Assembly (NCBI GenBank): GCA_019136135.1 | Contig: JAGVUR010000087.1 | Span: 1-64,000, forward strand | Reading direction: 5' to 3' | Source of the DNA: Verrucomicrobiota bacterium | Lineage (GTDB): Bacteria > Verrucomicrobiota > Lentisphaeria > Oligosphaerales > Oligosphaeraceae | Length of the DNA stretch: 64,000 nucleotides | Part shown: positions 26,864 to 34,101 of the stretch, piece after piece | Layout of the letters: each line of letters begins with the position of its first letter | Numbering within the stretch: position 1 is the stretch's first letter | The notes under the pieces: generated by a model | The model's database searches: none | What the model saw: the letters and a program-made list of their open reading frames with translations, nothing else | Told to the model about the DNA's origin: nothing | Position numbers and translations under genes: made by a program

Positions 26864-27235
26864 ACGAAGGCCTTTAAAGTGTGGGTTTTAACAAGTCTCC
26901 AAAAGGTGGCCTGGAAGGCTCCGGACAGAGGTTTGGTACGCTCCAGGGGGACTTTTGAGGGGATGTAATTTAATGGTTAAAGACAGCATTTTGTGCTGAT
27001 TTTAGTTCATTTATACATCTTTAATATAAGGCATCTACATACTGTTTCAAGATTGTCCATGTAGTATCGGAGAAAGATGAGACATGTAGTAACTCCCTTT
27101 ATACCATCTTGTTGCTTTGAGCAGATTTGCACGGAAACAACCTGTTTGACCACTAGTTTCCCGTTTCTTTCGCTCTTGTTCCACGCATTGTTTCCGTCGT
27201 TACTTTCCCCTGTCTTTTTTTCCGCCCGGTTCAAA
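26864..27235. other. Hsp70 / tubulin-module divergent intergenic region
   Basis: No gene is supported in this 372-bp stretch. A 75-codon reading frame on the minus strand (27007-27234) lacks a ribosome site and family resemblance. Pyrimidine-rich tracts occur at about 27165-27230. The promoter of the Hsp70 gene should lie near its left end but cannot be named with confidence. Confidence 0.4.
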
Positions 27236-27290
27236 CTATACTATACTTTACTTAATTACACTCAACTAGACTACACTATACTGCACTACA
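27236..27290 (+). promoter_or_regulatory. Eleven phased 5-bp repeats CTNNA, candidate centromere/operator
   Basis: Eleven consecutive pentamers in exact register: CTATA, CTATA, CTTTA, CTTAA, TTACA, CTCAA, CTAGA, CTACA, CTATA, CTGCA, CTACA. All have T at position 2 and A at position 5; ten of eleven have C at position 1. The centre varies, so this is not slippage of one unit but maintained spacing of half a helical turn. It lies 47 bp upstream of the promoter of the wHTH gene. In type III partition systems the tubC repeats occupy this place and bind the wHTH protein TubR. Operator or centromere function is inference. Confidence 0.7.
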
Positions 27291-27337
27291 TAAATTAAAT
27301 TTTTTATCGAAGTGATTTATTATGTTGATATTTAGGG

Positions 27338-27365
27338 TTGTTTTTTCATAAAAGTGTAGTATAAT
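27338..27365 (+). promoter_or_regulatory. Sigma-70-type promoter of the wHTH-tubulin-kinase operon
   Basis: A consensus -10 TATAAT (27360-27365) is preceded at 16-bp spacing by a -35-like TTGTTT (27338-27343). Transcription would begin near 27372, about 58 bp before the wHTH start codon. The pentamer array lies immediately upstream, well placed for autoregulation. Confidence 0.65.
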
Positions 27366-27429
27366 TATCGTTGGTTGATTTTCTTCTTTAGTTTTGTTCT
27401 TACCTGTACCTGGTATTGGGGTTTAATTG

Positions 27430-27783
27430 ATGGCACGTATCAATGATGACAGTGTAGATTTATTCAAGGACCAGCTAGGTCGTCTTGGTGAGTCTCATTT
27501 TCTGATATTGTACTGGTGTGCTCAGGGTGAGGACAAGGGGATCAAGTACAACATCACGAATTGTTTTGACGATTTAAAGCACGTTGGCATTACCCGTACG
27601 AAGCAGACTGCTGTCAGCATGATTGAGGCTTTATGGTCGTTATGTTTCATCGACATACGCGAGGAGCGCAATCGCAAGAACATTTACATCACGAAGCATG
27701 GTGCTCGTGCCTTGCAACAGTTGGTTGTCATGGGTGGTTTCAGCGTGAAATCCTCGTCTTTTTTGGAGGGTAATCAGGCATGA
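27430..27783 (+). CDS. Winged-helix DNA-binding protein, TubR-like by context
   Basis: A 117-residue protein. The helical N-terminus LFKDQLGRLGESHFLILYW is followed by a helix-turn-helix (about 45-75, including GITRTKQTAVSMIEALWSL) and a wing IDIREERNRKNIYITKHGARALQQLV (about 73-98), as in MarR/PadR-type and TubR proteins. ATG 27430 directly follows an in-frame TTG. The last codon and stop overlap the start of the tubulin-like gene (ATGA), so the two are translationally coupled. Small size, winged-helix fold, position in front of a tubulin-like GTPase and downstream of an iterated sequence all parallel TubR of type III plasmid partition. No direct sequence identity to TubR can be claimed; it could instead be an ordinary repressor of the operon. 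Confidence 0.75.
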   Translation: MARINDDSVDLFKDQLGRLGESHFLILYWCAQGEDKGIKYNITNCFDDLKHVGITRTKQTAVSMIEALWSLCFIDIREERNRKNIYITKHGARALQQLVVMGGFSVKSSSFLEGNQA

Positions 27784-28904
27784 AGGTAATCGGGATCGGC
27801 GGTGCTGGCGGCAAGATAGCCGCGAAGATGGACGATTCAGCCATCTTGGTTAATGTCTCGAGGATTGAGTTGGAGAAGGTCGAAGGTGGTGGTGAGCGCA
27901 TCATCGCCCCTGTTCAATCGACATTGGGTCAATTTCGCGGATCCCGCAAGGATCCCGAGATTGGTCACGACGCGTATTTGACGATTCGCCGTCGTCTTCA
28001 AGACATTGTTGTCGGGGGGATGGTTTTCAGTTCCACCGGCGGTGGCACTGGCAACGGCATTACGACCGGGATATTGCAAGGGATATCCAGCATTGACGAC
28101 GAGTTGGGGAATCAGGGCAGCACGATTCCTGTCCAGGATCGGACCTTCTTTTGTCTGATACTGCCTTACGACGGAATGGAGTCGGCTGAATATGTCAACA
28201 ACAGCATTGACTTCATGACCGGTCCCTTGGCCGACGTGATCGACAAGGGTTGCACTGGGAACATTGTCCTTTTCAGCAACAAAATGAAATTCACTGAAAA
28301 GATTGCCGAGGAGCAATACAATGAAATGATAGTGAATTCATTAAAGGTATTCATGGCGATTCCGGACAAGAACGAAAACATGAAGTTATTGGAGAGTCAC
28401 ATTGACCACGAGGACTTTACTGCTTTCATTGCGAAGCCATTCTTCAACCACTTCAACTACTTTGATTACGACCCATCGAAATCCTTTGGTAATCAGTTGA
28501 AGGCGAATTCCAATCCCTTATTGCTCGATGCCGAGGAGCCGATTGAGGCGATGTTCTTGCTGGAGGTTCCATCGGGTCAGGATCACACGATATTCTACGA
28601 CATTGTGAAGTACTTTGTCGACTGCAAGATTCCTCCTGTTTACAGTGTTGTCGAGAATCCTGATTTATCGAAGCCATTTGTTACGGTATCTCGTTTGTAT
28701 TCACGGAAGCCTTACGAGTTATTGGACGACTTCAACAAGAAGAATTTGGAATTGGCGGACGCAAAGGTTCAGAAGTCACTGGAGCAGCACGTTGTCCTTG
28801 AAAAGCTTGAAGTTAATTTTGACAAGGAAGCCAAGCGCGCCGGGAAGCAAAAAGGAGTAGGTGACGATGTGCTTGCGACGTTGAAGCGTATTGGCAAGCT
28901 CTGA
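27780..28904 (+). CDS. Divergent tubulin/FtsZ-superfamily GTPase (TubZ-like)
   Basis: A 374-residue protein. Tubulin-superfamily loops appear in order: T1 GIGGAGGKIA (residues 5-14), T3 DPEIG (58-62), T4 signature GGGTGNG (87-93), a T6-like asparagine in LFSNKMK (N167) and the catalytic T7 loop HIDHEDF (207-213), whose acidic residues activate GTP in the next subunit. Thus both GTP binding and polymer-stimulated hydrolysis appear intact. The C-terminal conserved peptide of FtsZ is absent. Instead the tail (about 348-374) is basic and flexible, as in TubZ, where it binds TubR-DNA. GGAGG lies 11 bases upstream of ATG. It is unlikely to be the housekeeping FtsZ: no ftsA, ftsQ or mur genes adjoin and the sequence is very divergent. 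Confidence 0.85.
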   Translation: MKVIGIGGAGGKIAAKMDDSAILVNVSRIELEKVEGGGERIIAPVQSTLGQFRGSRKDPEIGHDAYLTIRRRLQDIVVGGMVFSSTGGGTGNGITTGILQGISSIDDELGNQGSTIPVQDRTFFCLILPYDGMESAEYVNNSIDFMTGPLADVIDKGCTGNIVLFSNKMKFTEKIAEEQYNEMIVNSLKVFMAIPDKNENMKLLESHIDHEDFTAFIAKPFFNHFNYFDYDPSKSFGNQLKANSNPLLLDAEEPIEAMFLLEVPSGQDHTIFYDIVKYFVDCKIPPVYSVVENPDLSKPFVTVSRLYSRKPYELLDDFNKKNLELADAKVQKSLEQHVVLEKLEVNFDKEAKRAGKQKGVGDDVLATLKRIGKL

Positions 28905-28977
28905 GTCTGTGGGCGCGTGGTTGTAGCCATGACTGGAAAGTGAGAGAAACCGAGAATATTAAGGATTGCGTAAGCCG

Positions 28978-30132
28978 ATGACTGACCTGAAAGACAGTGA
29001 CAAGCCGGAGCAGGGGCATATCGAGCCGGAGCAGGTTGTTCTGAGCAACAAGATCAAGACGCGTGTATTGGTTCTGGATGCTCTTGGTGTAGGCGGGGAA
29101 ATATCCCTGGAGTCAGATACCGCCAGGAACGAAAGCAGTACGACTCGCAGTTCGACCACGAATTTGTCAAGGCGCCGGTATTTGGATCGTCGTGATGACA
29201 TTCGTTCGATACGCGCTTCCTTTGAGGCTGCTCAGGCTGACGATTATGAAATCAAGGAAGTGATGGCACGCGGTGCGGAGGCGGTATTGTACCGTGCTGT
29301 TTGCGGTGCGTTCACGTTCTGTTCCAAGTCGATCCGCAATGGATGGAACAAGTGGCTTGGGAGTTCTGCGTCGAAGGGTGTTGAGGAGAAATTGGACAAT
29401 GTCTCGTACAAGACCAAGACTCGTCACATTCAGAACGAGTATGCGATATCTCAGATTTTGAATGAAGAGAATGCGATGCCGATTGTGCGTATTTACTCAT
29501 TGCGTCGCGTCCGGAGGTTTGGCATTGAGCTTGGCTACGACTTGTTGATGGAGTATCTGAGCGGTCACGATTTAGGTGACAAGATATTGGGCAAGGTCTT
29601 GCCGATAGAGGACAAGATCCGCGTCATGTATCAGGCTGTCCAGGCGTTGTCGTTCATGCACAAGAAGAGGGTCATCCACTTGGACATCAAGCCTTCGAAC
29701 TTCATGTTGGTCAGTGGAAAGGTCAAGTTGATTGACTTTGGCGTATCGGTATTGGCCGGTCACCATCCTCGTGCGATTACTGGCACAGGTGGTTACTTGT
29801 CACCGGAGCAGGTGTGCAAGGAAATGGTTGATGAGCGTTCGGACTTGTTTGCATTGGGCATTGCGTTCAGCGTATTCTTAGGCGGGCGTCCATTGACTCA
29901 GCCTCAGGATGAACTGGTGACGAAGCATTGCCGCGACGAAGCCCGTTATCACTTGGAGCATACGGAAACGCCAGCTGTGGCGGATATCCCTGCGCTGTCC
30001 GAGATGCCTCTTATCACGGAAGCCATCAGGAGTTGCACGATCATGCGTCGTGACAAGCGGATGCCTTCTTGCGCTCTGTTGCTGGCCAAGTTGCGCGAGG
30101 GCGCCGAGAAGTATGGGATTGCGTTGAACTAG
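28978..30132 (+). CDS. Hanks-type Ser/Thr protein kinase, soluble
   Basis: A 384-residue kinase. Residues 1-85 are polar and probably disordered. The kinase domain (about 88-375) has a glycine-loop remnant MARGAEAVLY (96-105), the ATP lysine in FCSKSIR (K117), an alpha-C glutamate in QNEYAI (E154), catalytic HLDIKPSNF (234-242), IDFG (252-255) and activation-segment end YLSPEQ (273-278). All catalytic residues are present. An insertion of about 30 residues lies between the lysine strand and helix C. There is no transmembrane helix, PASTA or other sensor domain, unlike PknB. The start ATG 28978 follows AAGGA by 12 bases. It lies 73 bp after the tubulin-like gene with no terminator between, so it is probably in the same operon. 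Confidence 0.92.
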   Translation: MTDLKDSDKPEQGHIEPEQVVLSNKIKTRVLVLDALGVGGEISLESDTARNESSTTRSSTTNLSRRRYLDRRDDIRSIRASFEAAQADDYEIKEVMARGAEAVLYRAVCGAFTFCSKSIRNGWNKWLGSSASKGVEEKLDNVSYKTKTRHIQNEYAISQILNEENAMPIVRIYSLRRVRRFGIELGYDLLMEYLSGHDLGDKILGKVLPIEDKIRVMYQAVQALSFMHKKRVIHLDIKPSNFMLVSGKVKLIDFGVSVLAGHHPRAITGTGGYLSPEQVCKEMVDERSDLFALGIAFSVFLGGRPLTQPQDELVTKHCRDEARYHLEHTETPAVADIPALSEMPLITEAIRSCTIMRRDKRMPSCALLLAKLREGAEKYGIALN

Positions 30133-30160
30133 GTAGCCACTAAAGAAGAGCAGGGGGATC

Positions 30161-30197
30161 AAGTCGCGTCCGAGTCATATCGGGTGCGGCTTTTTTT
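30161..30197 (+). terminator. Terminator after the kinase gene
   Basis: AGTCGCGTCCGA and TCGGGTGCGGCT form a 12-bp stem with two G-U pairs and a six-base loop, followed by TTTTTTT (30191-30197). It closes the wHTH-tubulin-kinase operon before argJ. Confidence 0.8.
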
Positions 30198-30242
30198 GCC
30201 ATGTTGTTTTTTTGAAGCGTATTAAAGCAGGAGTTTATGAGA

Positions 30243-31469
30243 ATGGAATGGATTGAGAATGGGAGTGTAACGACTCCGTCTTGTTTTCAGGCATCTGGGA
30301 TAGCGTGTGGTTTGAAGCGCAGCGGCGCTGCGGACATGGCGATGATCTACAGTCCTCGTCCGTGCGTTGTCGCAGGCGCATTCACGTCGAACCTGTTTGC
30401 TGCAGCTCCTGTGGAATACGATCGCGAGATAGTATCGTCTGGGAATCCCGTTCATTTGGTTGTTGTCAACAGCGGGAATGCCAATGCTTGCACGGGAGAG
30501 CAGGGGTTGCGCGACGCTGAACGGATGGCTGAACTGGCAGGAAGCATGCTGATGGTGCACAAATCCCAGGTGCTGGTATCGTCAACAGGGCGGATTGGGG
30601 TTCCAATGCCGATGGACATCATAGAAGCGGGGGTTGAGATGTGCGTCAAAGCCCTGTCTCCAGAGGGTGGATTGGATGCATCAAAGGCGATTATGACGAC
30701 GGATACGGTGCCGAAGAGCGTCGCCACGGCGCTGGAAGTCGGCGGAGCGACGATTCGTCTCGGGGGCATGACGAAGGGCGCCGGGATGATTGCTCCGAAA
30801 TTGAAGCTTCAGCCGCCTCAGGCGACGATGTTGTGCTACGTGACGACAGATGCGTGCATTGAACGCGATGCGTTGAATGCGTGCCTTGCCAAGGCTATTG
30901 GGATGTCCTTCAATCGGATCACGGTTGACGGGGATACCAGCACCAACGACACGGTCCTGGTGCTTGCGAATGGCGCTGCCGGCAACGAGTGCATTCGATT
31001 GGGGACGGTTGAATGCGATCGATTTGGGGAGGCATTGGTTGAGGTTTTGGGCGACCTTGCCCGTCGAATGGTCTTGGATGGCGAAGGCGTGACGAAGTTT
31101 GTTGAAGTCAACGTTCGTGGTGCTGCATCGGATCTTGACGCGAAGACTTGCGCGGAATCGATTGCGAATTCGGCCTTGTGCAAGACGGCTTGGTTTGGTG
31201 CGGATCCCAATTGGGGTCGGATCTTATGCGCGGCTGGTTACTGTGGGATTTCGTTTGATCCCTATCGGGTCAATTTGGATTACGACGGTGTTCCCGTTGT
31301 GCGTGGAGGGATGGAGGCTGGGACGCCCGAGGCGGATTTGGTTGAAGTCCTGAAGAAGCGATGCTGGAAGATGGATTTGGATTTGGGGGCAGGCACGGGA
31401 AGCTACACGGTATGGACTTGCGACTTGACCTATGATTATGTCAAGATCAATGCGGATTACCATACCTGA
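30243..31469 (+). CDS. argJ: Bifunctional ornithine acetyltransferase / N-acetylglutamate synthase
   Basis: A 408-residue ArgJ. The self-cleavage and nucleophile site is ATMLCY with Thr as the new N-terminus (about residue 197), preceded by KGAGMIAP. Other marks are VVNSGNANACTG (about 76-87), the glycine-rich TVDGDTSTNDTV (about 227-238), FGADPNWGRI (about 318-327) and the C-terminal YTVWTCDLTYDYVKINADYHT end. It catalyses the cyclic acetyl transfer of arginine synthesis. AGGAG lies nine bases before ATG 30243 (an ATG two codons earlier is only three bases away). No other arg gene is adjacent. Confidence 0.97.
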   Translation: MEWIENGSVTTPSCFQASGIACGLKRSGAADMAMIYSPRPCVVAGAFTSNLFAAAPVEYDREIVSSGNPVHLVVVNSGNANACTGEQGLRDAERMAELAGSMLMVHKSQVLVSSTGRIGVPMPMDIIEAGVEMCVKALSPEGGLDASKAIMTTDTVPKSVATALEVGGATIRLGGMTKGAGMIAPKLKLQPPQATMLCYVTTDACIERDALNACLAKAIGMSFNRITVDGDTSTNDTVLVLANGAAGNECIRLGTVECDRFGEALVEVLGDLARRMVLDGEGVTKFVEVNVRGAASDLDAKTCAESIANSALCKTAWFGADPNWGRILCAAGYCGISFDPYRVNLDYDGVPVVRGGMEAGTPEADLVEVLKKRCWKMDLDLGAGTGSYTVWTCDLTYDYVKINADYHT

Positions 31470-31507
31470 TTCAAAGTTGGAGATAGAAAACAAGAGGAAT
31501 AGGAGCG

Positions 31508-32473
31508 ATGCAATTGTCGATTGAACCTAAACCTGTCTTGGCGGTGAGCCTTAATTCGGCCTGGCAAAAGACATTGAATTTTCGTAGTTTGCGCCTAGGC
31601 TCTGTTAACCGCGCTTACGAGTGTCACGAGACGGGTGGTGGCAAGGGTGTCAATGTCGCTCGCGTGATGCGCCTATTGGGTCGTCCTGTATCGGTGGCGG
31701 CATTTGTCGGCGGCGATACAGGTGAGTGTTTGAAGCGTGAGTTTGCCCAGACTGGGGTTCGCGGGTTGACGGTCGATTGCGTCGGCAAGACTCGTTGTTG
31801 CTATACGGTCATCGACCATTCGGGTGGTGTTGCGACTGAGCTGATCGAGCCTTCGGCGACGATATCCGGGGACGAGTTGTCGCAGATGCGGGAGTTGCTA
31901 TCTGCGGAGATTCCCCGTCATGGGGTTGTATCGATTTGCGGGAGTCTTCCGCCTGGAGTCGGGATTGAGTTTTATGCTGAGATTGCCCGTTGTGCATCGG
32001 AGAACGGGATTCCCGTTGTATTGGACGTTGCAAAGGAGATCGGTTGCGTTCTGGACGCGGGCGTGTCCGTCCTTAAGATCAATGCGGACGAATTGTCTGG
32101 TCTGTCGCCTGAGGGAACGGATGTCCTTGGCAAGTCACGCGCCCTGTTGGCTTCTCATCCCAAGCTGTCTTGGTTGGCCGTGACGGACGGACCGCGGCCG
32201 GCGACCTTGGTCTCAGCCGACGGGCAGGCGTGGAGGTTGACGATTCCGGCTTTGGAGCGAATCGTCAGTCCCATCGGCGGTGGTGATTGCGCCACGGCGA
32301 TCGTTTCCCGTCGATTGGCGGAAAATCCCAAAGTTGATCACATGGGAATGCCTGGGATTTTTGCGGAGGCTCTGGCTTGCGCGTCGGCGTCATGTTTGAC
32401 TGATACGCCTTCGGTGTTTGATTTTGGCGTTGCCGAGGAGTTGTTGGCAAATACCCGAATCGAGCCTCTGTAG
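31508..32473 (+). CDS. PfkB-family sugar kinase (1-phosphofructokinase/tagatose-6-P kinase type)
   Basis: A 321-residue ribokinase-fold enzyme. N-terminal VSLNSAWQKTL and the signature GGGKGVNVARVMRLLG (about 39-54) fit the FruK/LacC subgroup. The catalytic-base motif near the C-terminus is GGGDCATA (about 257-264), with Asp as base and Gly-rich anion hole. The residue before Asp is Gly instead of the usual Gly-Ala-Gly order. AGGAG lies upstream of the ATG, 38 bp after argJ. No PTS fructose transporter is adjacent, so the natural substrate is open. Confidence 0.88.
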   Translation: MQLSIEPKPVLAVSLNSAWQKTLNFRSLRLGSVNRAYECHETGGGKGVNVARVMRLLGRPVSVAAFVGGDTGECLKREFAQTGVRGLTVDCVGKTRCCYTVIDHSGGVATELIEPSATISGDELSQMRELLSAEIPRHGVVSICGSLPPGVGIEFYAEIARCASENGIPVVLDVAKEIGCVLDAGVSVLKINADELSGLSPEGTDVLGKSRALLASHPKLSWLAVTDGPRPATLVSADGQAWRLTIPALERIVSPIGGGDCATAIVSRRLAENPKVDHMGMPGIFAEALACASASCLTDTPSVFDFGVAEELLANTRIEPL

Positions 32474-32513
32474 TGGGGAAACCATGTCGCAAACAAACAG
32501 ATGGGAGAACATG

Positions 32514-33194
32514 ATGAAGAAACAAGTCATTAAATCCTTTTTGCTTGTCTGCCTGGTTTGCGCCCTGTGTCCTGTGTTTTCTGGTTGCGTACTTACTGCA
32601 ATACTTATTGAATTCAGCTCAAATTGTGACCCTCCTATTCAGACGTACCATGCTGCGTACATGCACAAAGGCGACATCGTCCTTGAGTATTCAGTCGTCG
32701 ATCGAAGTCCACTTTCCAGAGGCGAGCACCGTTTTGCCGACCGTTACTGGGCAAGGCTTGATCTTGATAAAATTGATAAAGTAAAAGATCGACCCACCAA
32801 GCCTTACTCCATCCATAGGAGACCTCTGTCTAGCTGGAGAAAGAAAAGGATGACTCCTATCCCCATCGTTGACCTGCGCAAACAGATTCCTGCTGACGAA
32901 AGTGGACAGATCGCTGATCAAGACCTTCAGGCTTTTTTTAAGCAGCAACCCATAAACATGTTGCCGCAGGTATTTGTTTGCATGGATCGCAAAAGAAAAT
33001 TGTTTGTTTGCTACGTGGACAAGGATTCTGACAAGGTCAAGGTTTACAACGTCGATCCGATCAAAAGCTTCTTTCATGTTTCGCGCTATCCCCTGCTTGC
33101 TGTTATCCCCCTCGCCGCAGTTGCAGACATAGTCGTGTCTCCAGTGATATTTACAATATGGCATCTGAAATATCCAAATGGGTGGTCGCTGTGA
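32514..33194 (+). CDS. Lipoprotein, unknown function
   Basis: About 226 residues. A lipoprotein signal (KQVIKSFLLVCLVCALCPVF) ends in the lipobox FSGC near residue 25. The rest is a mixed, moderately charged domain with no recognised motif; one more hydrophobic segment lies at about 180-210 (LLAVIPLAAVADIVVSPVIF). That segment and the following IWHLKYPNGW resemble the ends of YceK/DUF1375-type small lipoproteins, but length differs. Two adjacent ATGs exist; 32514 has the better spacing to GGGAG. The gene is followed by repeats. Confidence 0.65.
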   Translation: MKKQVIKSFLLVCLVCALCPVFSGCVLTAILIEFSSNCDPPIQTYHAAYMHKGDIVLEYSVVDRSPLSRGEHRFADRYWARLDLDKIDKVKDRPTKPYSIHRRPLSSWRKKRMTPIPIVDLRKQIPADESGQIADQDLQAFFKQQPINMLPQVFVCMDRKRKLFVCYVDKDSDKVKVYNVDPIKSFFHVSRYPLLAVIPLAAVADIVVSPVIFTIWHLKYPNGWSL

Positions 33195-33201
33195 AGCAGT
33201 C

Positions 33202-33221
33202 AACCTAAAAAAGCAGTTGAC
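33202..33221. repeat. Solo MITE terminal repeat (left-end type)
   Basis: AACCTAAAAAAGCAGTTGAC is identical to the left end of the element at 22132. No matching right end is found within the next 450 bp, so this is a solo or truncated copy. It starts 8 bp after the lipoprotein stop. Confidence 0.8.
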
Positions 33222-33320
33222 GCCATGGCAACAATGATCTTCATGGTGTTTTTGGGGGACAAGGACATTGCAATATCGGAAACAGCGAAGATTTTGACGG
33301 GTGAAATGATAAAAACTTGA

Positions 33321-33411
33321 GTACGTGCATCCAGGGTGCTCGTACTTAGGCGATATCACTGGTCAAGGGGCTAAAAGTAGTGCATTTTTTGTCGGACGGG
33401 TCGGACTGGAT
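33321..33411. repeat. Dispersed palindrome copy 2 plus GTCGGAC module
   Basis: The palindrome GTACGTGCATCC/AGGGTGCTCGTAC (33321-33345) is followed by ATCACTGGTCAAGGGGCTAA (33353-33372) and then GTCGGACGGGTCGGACT. The same three parts in the same order occur at 63226-63321, so the palindrome and the GTCGGAC decamers travel together as one composite repeat of about 90 bp. Confidence 0.8.
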
Positions 33412-33620
33412 CCGACAGATCATTCATCATTCATCCTTCATCATTCATCATTCAGGCGCGGGTCGGACGGGATAAAATTTCTCATAATCTTTTGACAAGG
33501 GATGATTATGAATTACATTAATAGTTTCGTTATTCGCGGTGTTTGACTGGATCATCACTGTAAGGCGGATTAACAATCCCGTATGGTTTGGTAGCGAAGA
33601 CAGAGTAGAATTGAGGCATT
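33412..33620. other. Intergenic leader region of rpsO
   Basis: Runs of TTCATCATTCATC (about 33422-33452), the reverse form of the GAATGATGAA family, and another GGGTCGGACGGG (33461-33472). The rpsO promoter and autoregulatory leader should lie at 33480-33620. TTGACAA at 33491-33497 is a good -35 and TATGAATTACATTAAT lies downstream, but no clear -10 at 17-bp spacing was assigned. Confidence 0.4.
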
Positions 33621-33884
33621 ATGGACAAGGAAAAGAAGCAAGAGATTATCAAGCAGTATCAGCGTTCGGCTAATGATGTTGGTTCCGTTGAGGTTCAGGT
33701 AGCGATTTTGACGCACCGTATCAGCGAGTTGACCGAGCACATGAAGGCCAACAAGAAGGATCACAGCAGCCGTCGCGGGTTGATTGCGATGGTTAACAAT
33801 CGTCGCAAGCTGCTGAACTACCTCCAGCGTGAGGATCACGACCGTTACGCGGCGTTGATTTCGAGTTTGAAGCTGCGTCGGTAA
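33621..33884 (+). CDS. rpsO: 30S ribosomal protein S15
   Basis: An 87-residue protein of normal S15 length with the four-helix plan and the conserved [18 protein letters not shown] (about 27-44), DHSSRRGL (47-54) and RRKLLNYL segments that bind 16S rRNA helix 22. It is directly upstream of pnp, the arrangement found across bacteria. Confidence 0.98.
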   Translation: MDKEKKQEIIKQYQRSANDVGSVEVQVAILTHRISELTEHMKANKKDHSSRRGLIAMVNNRRKLLNYLQREDHDRYAALISSLKLRR

Positions 33885-33898
33885 TTGAAGCGATGTGT

Positions 33899-33937
33899 GC
33901 GCCTGGCGAATGGGTTAAAACCTATTTGACCAGGCGC
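33899..33937 (+). promoter_or_regulatory. Hairpin in the rpsO-pnp intercistronic region
   Basis: GCGCCTGG (33899-33906) and CCAGGCGC (33930-33937) form a perfect stem, starting 15 bp after rpsO. GGTGCTTTTG follows, but without a long U run. In E. coli a hairpin between these genes is a terminator or the RNase III site through which PNPase autoregulates; the same role here is inference. Confidence 0.6.
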
Positions 33938-34101
33938 GGTGCTTTTGCACTGGAGGCAAAGCTGTGGAATTCGTCGGCTTGGATCGCCAAAATCACTGTA
34001 TTAGACATCGAGGCGTTGGCGCTCCAATCCGCAATTCCGCAGTGTTTCAAAGGTGGCACGTTCAGGATTTTATGGCGTGTTTTTAGCGAAGAGGTAAAAA
34101 G

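Noticed and set aside
27007-27234. 75-codon reading frame upstream of the tubulin module
   Set aside because: No ribosome site, Lys/Asn-rich without family likeness, in the middle of a divergent promoter region.
27780-28904. Housekeeping FtsZ
   Set aside because: Too divergent, lacks the FtsZ C-terminal peptide and division-cluster neighbours, and is preceded by an overlapping wHTH gene.
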